Positions 37,207 through 48,910 of a DNA stretch of 49,968 nucleotides are shown piece by piece. The stretch covers positions 17,543 to 67,510 of the forward strand of contig MU619322.1 of assembly GCA_025201805.1 (NCBI GenBank). Reading direction: 5' to 3'. Below the pieces are notes generated by a model. That model did not search any database. It was not told the DNA's origin and saw nothing but the letters and a program-made list of their open reading frames with translations. The DNA comes from Parasitella parasitica (taxonomy: Eukaryota > Mucoromycota > Mucoromycetes > Mucorales > Mucoraceae). The translations under genes and the position numbers were made by a program. Within the stretch, counting starts at the first letter, position 1. Every line of letters starts with the position of its first letter.

Positions 37207-37430
37207 TATCGATGAAAACATGGAAACCAAAGTTGTTGTTTTCCAAGTTAGATCTCGGCTCTAAGGTCATTTTAGCACAAGTTATGAGCAAACATCTGAC
37301 ATTTATGATAAATATTGAAAAATAAAACTGTTTTTGCAGATAATTTTTGATAGAGACATTGCCCTGTGGGAAGCGAGTTTATGCTCATATAGCGATGGTC
37401 ATGCCAGTTTTTGTGAAGCATAAAACAGGC
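37207..37430. repeat. Diverged two-block repeat, copy B (contiguous)
   Basis: Block 1 (37207-37317, ATCGATGAAAAC to ATGATAAATATTG) is followed directly by block 2 (37318-37430, with GCTCATATAGCGATGGTCATG and CATAAAACAG). Same order and orientation as copy A with many substitutions. Shared strings include GTTATGAGCAAACATCTGAC here against ATTATGAGCAAATATCTGAT in A. Confidence 0.6.
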
Positions 37431-37442
37431 TTGATATTGATG

Positions 37443-37739
37443 TGTCAATTTCGCAACCGGAAGTCAAACTCAAATAAACTCAACCCTGAACACAATTCAG
37501 GGACATAACCCAGTGGACTAAGTGCCTTACTTATAACTCAACATGACATGATCATGGGCAATAGATACAATCTACTGTTCTATTCTCTAAATCACACCAT
37601 GTCTCACACTTGTATATTATCCCCCATCAGTCCACTTAGATCCACTAGTATATAAACCATCATTTTTTCCATGTAATAAACGAGATCTTTACCTGAATAA
37701 TTCACAATCGTTTTATTTGAAAAATTTCTCATTCTGACA
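37443..37739 (+). mobile_element. Candidate solo LTR of a retrotransposon (297 bp)
   Basis: It starts TGTCA and ends TGACA, the short inverted ends typical of many Ty3/Gypsy LTRs. Inside, in the right order, are TATATAAA (37649-37656) and AATAAA (37675-37680), resembling U3-R-U5 signals. A short hairpin CCCTGAA-CACAA-TTCAGGG lies at 37484-37502. No internal gag-pol frames adjoin, so it would be a solo LTR. I do not see a matching target-site duplication, which weakens the call. Confidence 0.45.
37505..37578 (+). other. tRNA-Ile(UAU)-like degenerate sequence inside the LTR candidate
   Basis: TAACCCAGTGGACTAAG resembles a tRNA D-arm/A box, ACTTATAACT resembles a UAU anticodon loop, and GATCATGGG resembles the variable/T-arm entry. 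The B box is degraded and the anticodon stem does not pair, so it is not a working tRNA. It could be a tRNA-derived SINE head or a chance likeness. Confidence 0.25.
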
Positions 37740-39113
37740 AATCAGATGTTACTCTGTATTGTAGCGATTATTTAGATTATTGCTTATTATAAAAAATCTC
37801 TGCTGTTTCTGCGGATAACTTTATTTATGTCGATATTTTCATTTTATAAGAACCAATTGGTAAAATAGCACTTATATTTTGGAATGTTTTGTTAATCTGA
37901 CAATTTTGTTGTTTGACTGCAAAATGACATACATGATCTGATAGCAATATTGATTAAATAAACAACTTCCATCAATCAGTCAAACACTTGATTTTATACC
38001 TGGTAAGTTAATAATTTTGTTTTTTTCTCGTGTTTACCATACAATTCATCTTTGCTGTTGTACTGTTTTCAAGACAACCTGGCACAACTACATTTATTCT
38101 GTTCATAAAGACACAATCTGAATGAGTTCTTCTGCTGTGATTCTTCTCTCTTCCCATGAACGGCGTATAGTGGAGACCTCTTTTTGGATCTCTTTTATGA
38201 GAATTACAAAACCTTAAAACAATGAGCAATAAAATAACATACCCCTTTTAATAGTTGTATTTTTTTTTTTTAGTTGATCTGCTAAGCATCTATTGCTGTT
38301 TTGACCATAAACTAACTCGTAACTTGACAAGTGCTGAAACTGTGGGGGTAAATACCTAATTATTTAAGGAGTGTTTGATAATGTAAACCAACTCTACACT
38401 TATCGTAATAAACCTACGGCATATATATTCCGGATAAAAAGTGAAGATACAGAATGGCCGAAACCTTAGAATATCACGATAAAGCTATTGACAAATTAGG
38501 GTTATATGAATGAGAGTTTAGATCATAAAGTTGAGTTCTTGTCAGTAAGTATGGCCCAGGCAGTTTTACTAGCGTAATATTTGGTTTCTAAAAGGCAACG
38601 ATATCATAGATTATTCCTTGTCATTGTGCGCAAAGGCTTACCAATCAAGCAAGGATTTTCTTAATCTCAAATCTTCCTGATGACACAATGAGCCAAATGC
38701 TAAATACTATTTCCTCTCATAAGTCTACCAAACCATCACATCTGCCAATTTTTGCTAGTTGAGGAGTGTAAATAAGAATATTACGCATAGTACTGAAATG
38801 CTAATAGGAAGAGCAATCTTCCTGTATTACTTGATTGTTTCTAGAAATAACAAGCATCACTCATATAGCAACATATCATCCCAGCCAAAAAATTGTTTTA
38901 ACTTTCTCCCCTTGTCCTTTCAACCAAGTCGTTCTTATTCCAATGTAATTGGCTTTATAGGCAACGGTACTAACAGCGACTCTAAAGAAAGCTCATCGCT
39001 AAAGTTTGACTTGAACGGGGCTCTTAATTTTGGTTGTGTCGTGTTTTCTTTTTTCTTCTCTAAATAAAACATTTCTTGTCATTTCGAAAAATAGGTGCTC
39101 CACACGCTTCACC

Positions 39114-42100
39114 ATGGTATGCTGATGGGATGATATCTCATAATCAGTACCAAAGCTGACATCTATTTGATAGAGCAATTGGAATACGCTTAATAATGGA
39201 TTAACAGCCTCTGTCAAAGATGCTGTAGAGCTACAAGTAGGCTAATTAAAAGAAAATAAACCTGCGTATATGTTTTAATATTATACCAGGTTGAGAGGCT
39301 ATTAGAAACATATCAAAATACGCTCAAGCTGCAACATAAAGGTCAATTTCAATTAGCTAAACAAAAGTACGAAGAACTAGTATCACATCATCTTGTCAAG
39401 AAGGAACCGAAACCTGTAAAAGCTGGACATTATCATGCACACGCACACCTAATTAACATGTACGTTTTATAGAAAAAAAAGTTTTCAGCAGGAGGATCAA
39501 CCAGCAAGAACAATATCAGCAGCAGCAGCAGCAGCAGCGTTAGTGAAGGCAATAAAAATGGCGATCGTGTTGAAGAATCTCCCTTATCTACACTTCGCTT
39601 TTTAGTGTTCAAAAATTATGCATCTATTCTTAAAGACGAATACATGGTAGATCCGCAAGGCAACAAAGCGACAGCAGACAAAGCACTTTTCAATTACCTT
39701 CAAGCAGTAGAGATTGACCCAACGGATTACTCACTATGGTACTTTATTGGATATCTTTCCCAAAACCTACACAAGCTTCGATTTGCCAGACTCGCTTATG
39801 AAACTGGATTTTACATGTCTGATCAGGAACGAGCATTAAAGCTACCAACTGTGCGACCCAACGATGCAATGCGAATTATTAACAGTGGAAACTTTACAGT
39901 GATGCAGTGGAGATGCTTTGAAAATTTGTGTCAGGTTTTATACGATATTGGAGACTATCGATTATGCAGTTTTTACGTGGATATTGCATTGAAACGACAC
40001 CCCAGTTGGGAAGCAGGCTTGCGATTAAAGATCTGCGTGAACAATGGAGAGGAGCGAGCACCAAATATTGAAGCTTCTACAGCAGACATGCATACAGATC
40101 AAATTGATACGAATCCTGTCAAGATTACTATCAAGGAATCAGATTGGACACTGTTGATAAAATCACTCTTGAATGAACATAAACGCTTAGCTTTTCAAGA
40201 TAGTAGCTCAAAAAAAGTGGCCAGTGACGACAAAGCAGACAAGGGAAAGACTGACGCCTTATTTATAAGTCATGCTGTCCAAATACATGTTGAAAAAGAC
40301 GAAGAAGCAGAAGAAGAGAAAGAGACCAAAGATCACGCAGACCAAACACAGGCGTCAGACACAGCAATACCTGCGGAATCAATAATCCAGGATCCCGTAT
40401 TACCCAAAGAGCCAATTGTTGTGTTAGAAAAACCAAATAGCGAAAATGCAACGGATATCGATTCTTTCCTAGGATTCAAGCAGCCTAAAGTTGTTGTAAA
40501 AAGGTCTGGTAGTCTTGATTCTTCTTTGATCAGCGAACCCAAAGCGGCTATAAAGACCCCTGATACTCAAACAACCGCAGCTGCTTTGGAAGAGTTTAAC
40601 AATGCTGAATCGAAAATAGTAGAATCAGCGGTGGATGCAACTCACCAAGACCAGCAATCTAATGCACCCGTATCCTTAATCATAATAGAAGACGAAGATG
40701 ATGACGAGACGGCTTGTTCAACGGTACCTGAACAAAGGCCTCTATCGATTCCTGATCTAATAGCGCAGACAGTTGTTCCAATGCCATTACTGTCGCTAGT
40801 CTCAAACCCCACCACGAGTGAAAACGATATCACAAATGACGTTGAAATGAGAGAAGCCAACTCAAATACGTTGAAACGTAAAAGAGATGACATTGATGAT
40901 GGCGGTGAAACTGTAGCATCTCAAACAGACAAAACCCCTGAAAATAGCAACGATGAGGAGGAAGAAGACGAAGCGGAGGAGAAGAGACTGTCCCTCAGGT
41001 AACAGCCGTATTTGGATAATTTATCTAAATATAAACTAAACTTCGTTGTCAGAGCGTCCAAACGGCAGCGCGAAAAGATTGCCAATGAAGAAACATCTCG
41101 TCTCAAGATGCTCGATGAGGAGAAGCTCTTCAGCGACAAAGTGCAAGGCTTTTATACCCAGGTTGAACAGATTGCTCAATTGCATCGCAAATTGCCATGG
41201 TTTGACGGCACCATAGACCCGTTTTGGGATTGGTTTGACAGCAAAATATCGGAATTAGATAGCATTTACTGTTGGGATATTGATACCGCTAACAACACCA
41301 TGTGAGTTTGTCAGAGTTTTGCTTTATTTCAGGGGTAAATTGGCTCATAAATTTTTGGCTATTAGCTTTTCTGACTCAAACATTGTGATCGGCGACAACA
41401 GTGCTGTTGGTAAAAGCCTACAATTGTTCACTACATTGAGACCCTGTAACGATAATGGAAACTTTGAGACCAAAAGCAAGACGACTATCAGGCAATTGAT
41501 TACAGAGCTCAATTCAAATAACTCTGGCATCATCGATAGCCTGTGTAAATTGATTATGACAATCGTATCTCATGATTTGAACACGCAAGACCAAATGATT
41601 ATGAGTACCGACATGTTGGAGCTAGTGACAGACACAGTAAACCAAATGCAATCGAATCTAATCCAAGACATTCTGTCCAATGCAGCGCTGTCTCAGCAAC
41701 AACGTGTATTTGTAAGTAATGTGCTGGCGATGTACAGAGGCGAATCTGACACAAAAAGGTAGATATTCTTGCGTATCAGCGAGTATGCAATTGACCATCT
41801 GATCCGAAAAACAATCACTACATTGGATGAGGTGTCTGCAACTACAGCAAATGCCAGCAAGAAAAGAATGTCTATTTCACTAGCAAAACAGGCCAAGCTC
41901 AAGACATTGAACAGCTTGATTGAACAGTCAACTTTTTGGATCCATCTTGTCGAACAGAGCATCTTTTCCTTATCCTTGGATCGCTTTTGCACAAGCGAAA
42001 CGTTTGTTACAGCAGAGGACGAGCACCAAATCCAACTACGCTACTGCGTTTTAAAAGGGAAGCTATCTCAATGCAGCAATGACATTGAAAATGCGTATGC

Positions 42101-45100
42101 TTGGTATGACAAATGCAAAACACTGCTGGACGAACATCCTGCTACCGAAATTGATGTTGGAAGCATGTACGATTCATTTATTAGCCGTGCCAGTATCGAC
42201 AAGAAAATCGAGCTCTTGCAAGTTGGAAAACTTTTCGTTACTGCCAAACAAAAGATGAAGGACGATGATTACGAGGGCGTAATTCAGGATCTCCAAGACG
42301 TTGTCCAGCCCAAGTTGATAAAGGAGGAACCGATCGATTCAGACGAGAGCGTACAGATGATCACTGTGCTGGCCGAGGCATATTACAACAATCGACGATA
42401 TCTGGATGCATGGAATTGCTATATGCGTTTGATTTGTTGTGCTGTGAAACAATTGGTTGATTATGGCAAGGCACAAATGCTTGTGCCTGCATTTTCCCGG
42501 CCGAGCAGGAATGAGGATGTTGAATTCACAAGCATGTTGGCCCGCATTAGTGGCATTTTGGATGCATTAGTCAAGCTGGTTGACCAAGAGGTATATGAAG
42601 AATGGTTGCCCCTTGCCGAAACCCAGGATCTTATGGATACCCTTTCAGTCCTACTGAGAATGTCCATTTACTACATTTTCAGACACCCGGATTTTGTGCC
42701 CATCGTCAACAATTTTACCAATCCTGACGTCCCACCTCATGCCCCATCCAAAATCACCAAAATGAACGGGTTTAATGACATTCTGATCAAGTCGTGGGTG
42801 CTCCAGTCTAGTTTGTTGCAGTACACGCTCAAGCTGAACAAGGACAGTGTCGCCAATAATGCTCTGATTATGTGGGGCGAGCTATTGCAGCAACTGCACG
42901 ATGAGCTCGGCGAGAGAGAAGTGTGCGGCGCTGCCAAAACTATCTTTGTCCAGCATCTCATGCGTACGCTTGGCAAAGCCGACAGCACCGTATTCAGAAG
43001 AGAGATATACCAATGCTACCATTGTTTATACGGGGTCCATCTTGCAGTAAGTATCCTTGTTTCCATGATGCATTATAAGCCAACACAAACAACTAGGCCG
43101 AGTCAGGTTCAATCGAGGAGCACCACTGCATACATAACAGTCTGGGTCGCAAGGCTGCTGAACCGCTCTTTGCTCTTGTAGCTGATGCAGCGATTGAAAA
43201 GCTAAAGGGTGGTTCACTGCTTAAAAATGACCTCAAGGACGTGGTCGAGACCGTTTCGAGTTTGTTTGAAGATTTAAACACTAAAACACATATTCAATTG
43301 AAGAACAACGAAGGAATAATTCAGACCTATCTCAACGGCAAATTGGAGATGTATTCATCGCTGGATACGATGCTCAGAACTGCCATCTTACCAACTGTCG
43401 ATATTGATCCCAGGAAAATAGATGTATCGCCAGTGCTATTCTCTATCTTTTACATTCGAGGCAAAACATTGAGGCTGCAAATTAAGAATAGGGCCAAAAC
43501 TACGAATGACAGGAACATGATTGATTTGGAAAAGGCTGTCGAGGAGTTTACAGTAAGTGTATACATGATGCATTTTGCGTTTAAAAGGCTAATTGATGGC
43601 CTAGTCTCATATTATTTTGAATCCAAACGATGCTGATGGTTGGTGCGAGCTTGGTGTCTGTTATCAACTACTGGCTGCCGAAGAGTTGAACTGGAATGCA
43701 TCTAATATCATAGAACATAACGATGTTATCTGTGGGTACCAACGGGTACGTGCCATAAATGTAGCATATCGATGATTCTAGGCTAACTGTAGACCAACAG
43801 AAATCGTTTCATGCGTTTACTCGAGGTCTGTATTTACGCAATTTACCCTCAAAGGATGCAGCAAAGAACGAACTGTTTTCTGATTTCGGTAATCTCGTGT
43901 ATTCTATTGCATCTCCTCCCATGAATATGGAAGCATTTAAGTTTACAGGCATAAGAAAGACATTAGGGCCGGACGGGAAACTAGCTGATGCACAAACAAA
44001 GATACCCCCCTTGAAATCAGCATACAGACTTGCCATGGTTCTATACAATCATGCAATCCAGTACAAGACCGCCGATAGATTTGGATGGAGGTCAGTGCAC
44101 GCTTGTCGATCCTATGCATTGCTAACCACTTAAAATAGATGTTACTACATGGCTGGAAAATGTCTCGCTAAAATTGGCAGGCCACCCACAGTAAGTTTTT
44201 AAAAAAAAAGCAATGTCTTGTTCCTGATATACGAACATCTATTCCGTTTAGGAGGTACTTCATTGGTACTTGCAAGCTATTTGCAGGACAAAGCCAAAGA
44301 ACGGAAGACACGATCATGTATTAGAGCCTATTTACATATTTTACTCTGCCCTCGTCAAATTCCTGTATCAAGGCCAAATCGATTCGAAGACTGCGTTGGA
44401 TTTTCTATTCAAGGAAAAATCGCTGCAGGGGCCTGAAGAGAAAGATGTAGAGGTTGTTCACGTCGGCAATCATGCTGACGGTGTCACCGCTGTCGTGCAG
44501 GAACAACGGCCCGTCTCTGCAACAGATAAAGTCCTGAATGATTTGAAGCAACACTCTGCGCATTTACCCGTAGACACAGCTAATGCGTACAATGCAATCT
44601 TTAAGCGTATCACTGACATTCGAACAGCCGACAGCAAAGGGTGGCATCATCGCCCCATTTATAGAGTATGCGCAAACAAGACAAAGCAGGATGTGAGGTT
44701 TTACTAATATGATGATGGCGTAGATTGCTTGGATGTATTACCATGTATACCATCAAACCGAAGAAGCCAAGTCGGAACTGCTCAATCTTTTCTCGCTCAA
44801 AGGAAACAGCAAGTACCATGTCAATATTTGGAAGCACGGTTTTGAATTGTAAGTGTGGTGTGCCGCTCTGTTTCAACAAGTCATAGTCATGCATACAAAA
44901 CGTCTCGTTCATATAGGCCCGGAAAGCACTATGTCTATGCGAAAAAATACACATTGTTTTTAATCCAGCTTGCAGAAGAATCTAATGATTCTCAGACGCT
45001 GAAAAATCTGTACCGAAAACTGAAGAAAGCAAAGCAGTTGATCATGAACGAAAAACAAGACTTTCGCAAAGCATATCGTGCTTTTCTACAGGTGAAAACG

Positions 45101-45567
45101 GATGCGCGCCAGAATGACAAATGTATTTATCAAGCTCTCTAAAATAGATTACCAAAGTTCATCTCGTAAGCATTTATCATGCAGAAAGTGTTTTGGAACG
45201 AATTAGAAACGCGCGATTAGACAAACTGAAATTTGAGGCAATCTGCAGCACATTTGTCAAAGCCCTGAGTGAAGATAAATCATTAACCGATCCCGAATTG
45301 TACGCTATCATCCAGGACTTGGCTGAATTGAGGCGGTTGACCCATCTTTTTATATCAGTAACTGATTCCGATGATGATGGTTTGGACGATGCTATTCAAA
45401 TGTGCTTTGCTGTGGTAGCATTTGGTGGAGACGACATGAGCGCAAAGTTAAACGAGGAGAGCAACATGCAACTGGACGAAAATAATGGTCAAATACTACT
45501 AGAAACGCTCTCCACTCAAGCAAAGATATTGATGCAAAACACAACAACCACTTCCAAGATGGCCTAA
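39114..45567 (+). CDS. HIR3: HIR complex subunit Hir3 / Cabin1 (TPR histone chaperone subunit)
   Basis: Thirteen exons join in phase to about 1878 residues (39290-39415, 39473-40998, 41053-41301, 41333-41711, 41763-43046, 43097-43552, 43605-43745, 43801-44090, 44139-44190, 44252-44665, 44724-44848, 44917-45091, 45148-45567), plus a proposed ATG-only first exon at 39114-39116. TPR-like segments KGQFQLAKQKYEELV, ALFNYLQAVEIDPTDYSLWYFIGYL and CFENLCQVLYDIGDYRLCSFY match Hir3/Cabin1 order. A 250-residue acidic, Ser/Thr-rich spacer (about 40100-40990) follows, then the long helical C-terminal part (WYKCKTLLDEHPAT-like TPRs, HHRPIYR, LPGKHYVYAKKYTLF). The protein scaffolds the HIR complex with Hir1/Hir2/Hpc2, depositing H3-H4 outside S phase. 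The 5' end is the weak point. Confidence 0.85.
39516..39539 (+). repeat. AGC trinucleotide tract coding serines in HIR3
   Basis: About eight AGC codons, including the ends, form a serine run in a low-complexity loop between the first two TPR regions. Confidence 0.85.
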
Positions 45568-46491
45568 AAACCTTAATTACCCTATTTTTCTTGCTTAATA
45601 GATCAAATAAGATGGTTGATCGCCATTTATAGCCACTGGAAGAAAGCGGTTTCCAGTCTTTTCCAGCTATCACATAACCTAAATGATCTATAGAAAAATG
45701 ACTACTAGTACGCTATATTTAACATGCCCTTACCAAGCACTGGTTAACGAAATCTACGTCCCCCAGTTCATAAAGTAGTACGACATGTTGTTAAATATAG
45801 CTCATTTTGATATTCATTTTGGCTACCTTGTTTAAGCGTTATTGTTATTTACGACATGTTGTAATAATCGTATGTGTGTTCCACTTTGTTTTAAACTTAC
45901 TTTTTTTTTTTTTTCTAATCTGCCAAGGTGGAATTATTGTGGTCCCATATTCATTAAAGAGAAATCATAGACGCAGATAACGTTTTGAGATGGAGAAAGA
46001 CATGTACTTTTTGAAAAAAAGAAAAGGGCATTTGCAAGAAATATTATTGAACATGAGCTACTCTTTCCCTGACCTGACCAAACCATCATCTCGGCGAGTT
46101 GGGGTATAGGCCAAGTTTTGCTGGTTTGAATCATATTATTTATTATATTCCATGTGTGATATTCAGGGATCGTGATTTGACATGCCACTTGATATTTTTC
46201 AGTTTAGGATTAATAGTGTTCAAACAGGGGTGAGATCGCAAGCGAAACCTTTATTTGTAGACAAAAAGCGTTGACAGGTCGACTGGCTACACACACAAAC
46301 AAAGATGCTACGCTTGGATCAAGTGCATTTTCTATTCGCTGATTCAGGCATGCCCTTCTGTCCCTCTCCAGAAACATTCAGGTTCTATTTTTGGAATGGA
46401 GAACCCGCTTGCTTGTCAAACAAATTCTAGTATAAAAAGCTCCAGCATTGCACTGATTTCCCTTCTTTTTTTTTTTCTCACTATTCAAAAT
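45568..46491. other. Intergenic region before CotH gene
   Basis: No gene recognised; the frame at 45934-46188 (-) is short and featureless. A T run lies at 45901-45914. The right end holds the CotH promoter. Confidence 0.55.
46431..46437 (+). promoter_or_regulatory. TATA box of CotH gene
   Basis: TATAAAA 61 bp before the ATG, followed by a T/C-rich leader. Same layout as the other strong promoters in this window. Confidence 0.6.
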
Positions 46492-48066
46492 ATGAAATTC
46501 TCACTGTTTACACTCGCATCTTGCATGCTTATTTCAGCAGAGGCTGCCTCTGTTACATTCAATGTTGTGTCACCCAATGCTGAAAAGGTCCAAGTTAAAG
46601 TCAATGGCAAGACTACTACTCTTGAAGCTCCTATTCCAAATGTCCCCTTCTTTAATGGCACCGTAGATGTGAGCTCTGAGTCTACCTACACTTATATCTC
46701 GGATGGCAAATCTGAAAACTTTGACCGCGATTTACCAGATGGCCGTAGCTCGACATTCAATGACTTTTATGGCCGTCCGATCACTGTTGCTGATATCCCC
46801 GCTCTCCCTCGTCCCTTAGATAACAACAAGGAGTGGGCTCGTGCATATGAAGATCCAGATCTCTTTGATACCAACTATATTCCCAGCATATTTGTTATTG
46901 GTGACAGTCAAGACATGAATACACTTATTAAGGACACACCCAAGGATCAGTACATTGTCGATCTTGCTATTGTCGCTAGAGACTATGTCGAGACATTCAC
47001 TAACGTATCCCTCAGTATTTCCGGTGCCGGAAAGAAGCATAATCCAGCCAAACAGTCTTGGAGATGGACTCTTTCTCCCGGTGAGTATATTAATGGCCGC
47101 AACAACTTCAAGATTCGCCACATGGAAGAGGACCCCACTCAGATGCGTGAAAAGCTGTATGCTGATTGCCTTCGTGCTATGGGTACTTATGCGAACCAAG
47201 CTAATATGGTGCGCTACTTTATCAATGGCCAAGGCTTTGGTACATTCACCATGCTTGATGATGTCAAGGATTACTCTTATATTCGCTCTGTCTTTTACAA
47301 TGGCAAGCCTCCCAAGCAGATGGGTCCTTTGTTTGACGGTTCCTCAGGTGCTGGTTTCCAATACATCTCAGATCCTTACAGTTATGGCAATTTCAAGCCT
47401 ACCCCTGGTTCCCCTGAAGGATCCGAAGCAATCTACCCATTGGCAAAGGCTTTTCACGAACTCGACGTCAAGAACGATAAAGATATCAAGAAATTCGAGG
47501 AGATGTTTGATGTTGATCAGTTTCTTCGTTTCATGGTGATGGAGTATCTTGGTGGCAGCTGGGATGGTTACTGGGCAATGCAAACCAACGACGGCGCCTA
47601 TAAGGATTATGCAAGCAACGATACATGGTACTATCTCGGTCAGGATTACGACGGAACGTTTGGTGTTAATTTACCCGTCGATCCCTTGAACTGGCCTTAC
47701 CAGAAGTACATTTCCAACTACAGTGATGCTGTCTTGATCAATGGTCTGCTCAAGAACCAAAACCTTGCTGACACTTTTGAGACATACATTCAAGATACCG
47801 TAAAGGAACTCTTTAACAACGATACCCTTGGCACACATATTACGGCTTACCGCAAATTTATTGCTCCGGATATTGAATGGGATCGTTCCATCAAGCAATT
47901 GTCTCCCGGTATTAACTACGGCTGGACATACGATCAATCTTATGAAAATCTCTTTGAAGAAGTGGTAGCTCCAAACAAAAATGGCGGTGGTGCCCAGTAC
48001 GGCCTTACCGAATGGATCGCAAAGAAGTCCAAGGTTGTCGCCAAGACCTTCAAATTTTCCTTGTAA
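46492..48066 (+). CDS. Secreted CotH-family protein (spore coat protein H-like, kinase-like fold)
   Basis: One uninterrupted exon encodes 524 residues. A signal peptide (MKFSLFTLASCMLISAEA, cleavage near residue 18) is followed by a beta-rich N-terminal domain, then the CotH kinase-like domain (about 150-420) with the family segment TNDGAYKDY near 365 and YYLGQDYDGTFG near 381-390. Several N-glycosylation sequons (for example NGT, NVS, NYS, NDT) fit secretion. I see no clear C-terminal hydrophobic GPI signal, so it may be soluble or wall-bound. In Mucorales this family forms surface proteins, some involved in host-cell contact; which subgroup this belongs to cannot be assigned by eye. It is the only multi-domain gene here without introns. 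An upstream in-frame ATG at 46396 precedes the TATA box and is not used. Confidence 0.93.
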   Translation: MKFSLFTLASCMLISAEAASVTFNVVSPNAEKVQVKVNGKTTTLEAPIPNVPFFNGTVDVSSESTYTYISDGKSENFDRDLPDGRSSTFNDFYGRPITVADIPALPRPLDNNKEWARAYEDPDLFDTNYIPSIFVIGDSQDMNTLIKDTPKDQYIVDLAIVARDYVETFTNVSLSISGAGKKHNPAKQSWRWTLSPGEYINGRNNFKIRHMEEDPTQMREKLYADCLRAMGTYANQANMVRYFINGQGFGTFTMLDDVKDYSYIRSVFYNGKPPKQMGPLFDGSSGAGFQYISDPYSYGNFKPTPGSPEGSEAIYPLAKAFHELDVKNDKDIKKFEEMFDVDQFLRFMVMEYLGGSWDGYWAMQTNDGAYKDYASNDTWYYLGQDYDGTFGVNLPVDPLNWPYQKYISNYSDAVLINGLLKNQNLADTFETYIQDTVKELFNNDTLGTHITAYRKFIAPDIEWDRSIKQLSPGINYGWTYDQSYENLFEEVVAPNKNGGGAQYGLTEWIAKKSKVVAKTFKFSL

Positions 48067-48910
48067 CATTTTTAAAATATACGTTTGCTATAATATCCTC
48101 TTGATTCCCCCCCCCCTCCCTGCTTACTTTCCTTCATGTGAGCATACACCATTGTTGAAAACTCTTTTAATAATTATATTTCAAATAAAAATTTGAAACT
48201 TTTAAAACTGCAATGTATTATGGCTTTATTTGTGCTAAATACAGCTTTTTACGCTTTCAAATCACGAGAGCAGACTGTTGAGTGTACTTGAAATCAAATG
48301 TGCTTGATCAATTTAGCACTTGTCAAAATACAAATCTAAAAAGCGCAAACCAGTATTGTGGATCATGATTTGTAAAACGTTATACACTTGGCATACGGCA
48401 TGCAGATGTACTGTGGCAGCGCAATGTTCCAGGCAAGGAAAAAAAAAAGTAGCATCCAAGTCTTGCTAGTACGTACACCGGGTATACAGCAATCAAATAC
48501 AATTGAAATAAGGTTTTTTCAATAGAATGGCAGCAACGCTACCAAACAATACGCAAAATACATTTCAATGGGTAGTTATCAATTATTGAGATAGGCAGTG
48601 GATTTAATATAAACACCTTGTTAATTTTAAGGACACATCAACATTAAAAAATCTACAAATTATGAACGACTGCATTGGGATCTTTTATTTATTTGCTTGG
48701 AGGATCGTGGAACACTGCGTAGGTATTTGTGTTAATTTCATATGGCAGTATTACCTCAACTCAGCGAGCCAATGCAGGCTTTACGGTTAAACAACAGCAC
48801 CGCACTTTTTCGCAAACATTATTTGAAGTAGTGCAGTTATTGATTCATCTATTTACTTCGTTCCCACTATATTGCAACTGTTTACTTTACTGTATTGAAC
48901 TTCTGAGACA
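48067..48910. other. Intergenic region before Zn2Cys6 factor gene
   Basis: 3' flank of CotH with a C run at 48108-48118 and AATAAA at 48184. The rest is AT-rich with no recognisable gene. Confidence 0.55.

Larger units (their letters stand above)
35303..39113. other. 3.8-kb AT-rich, repeat-bearing intergenic region
   Basis: The longest gene-free stretch. It contains a CT/T run at 35391-35417, a pair of diverged two-block repeats (36588-37430) and a candidate solo LTR (37443-37739). Short frames at 36181-36402, 38008-38229 and 38759-39067 have no recognisable motif. The last few hundred bases are the HIR3 promoter. Confidence 0.6.

Noticed and set aside
38008-38229. 73-codon minus-strand frame with basic and cysteine residues in the repeat-rich region
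   Set aside because: It hinted at a transposase scrap, but no catalytic or zinc-finger spacing could be made out; too weak to call.
45173-45184. GTAAGC...CAG within the last HIR3 exon that looks like a tiny intron
   Set aside because: It would be only about 19 bases, too short to splice, and the frame reads through with sensible sequence.
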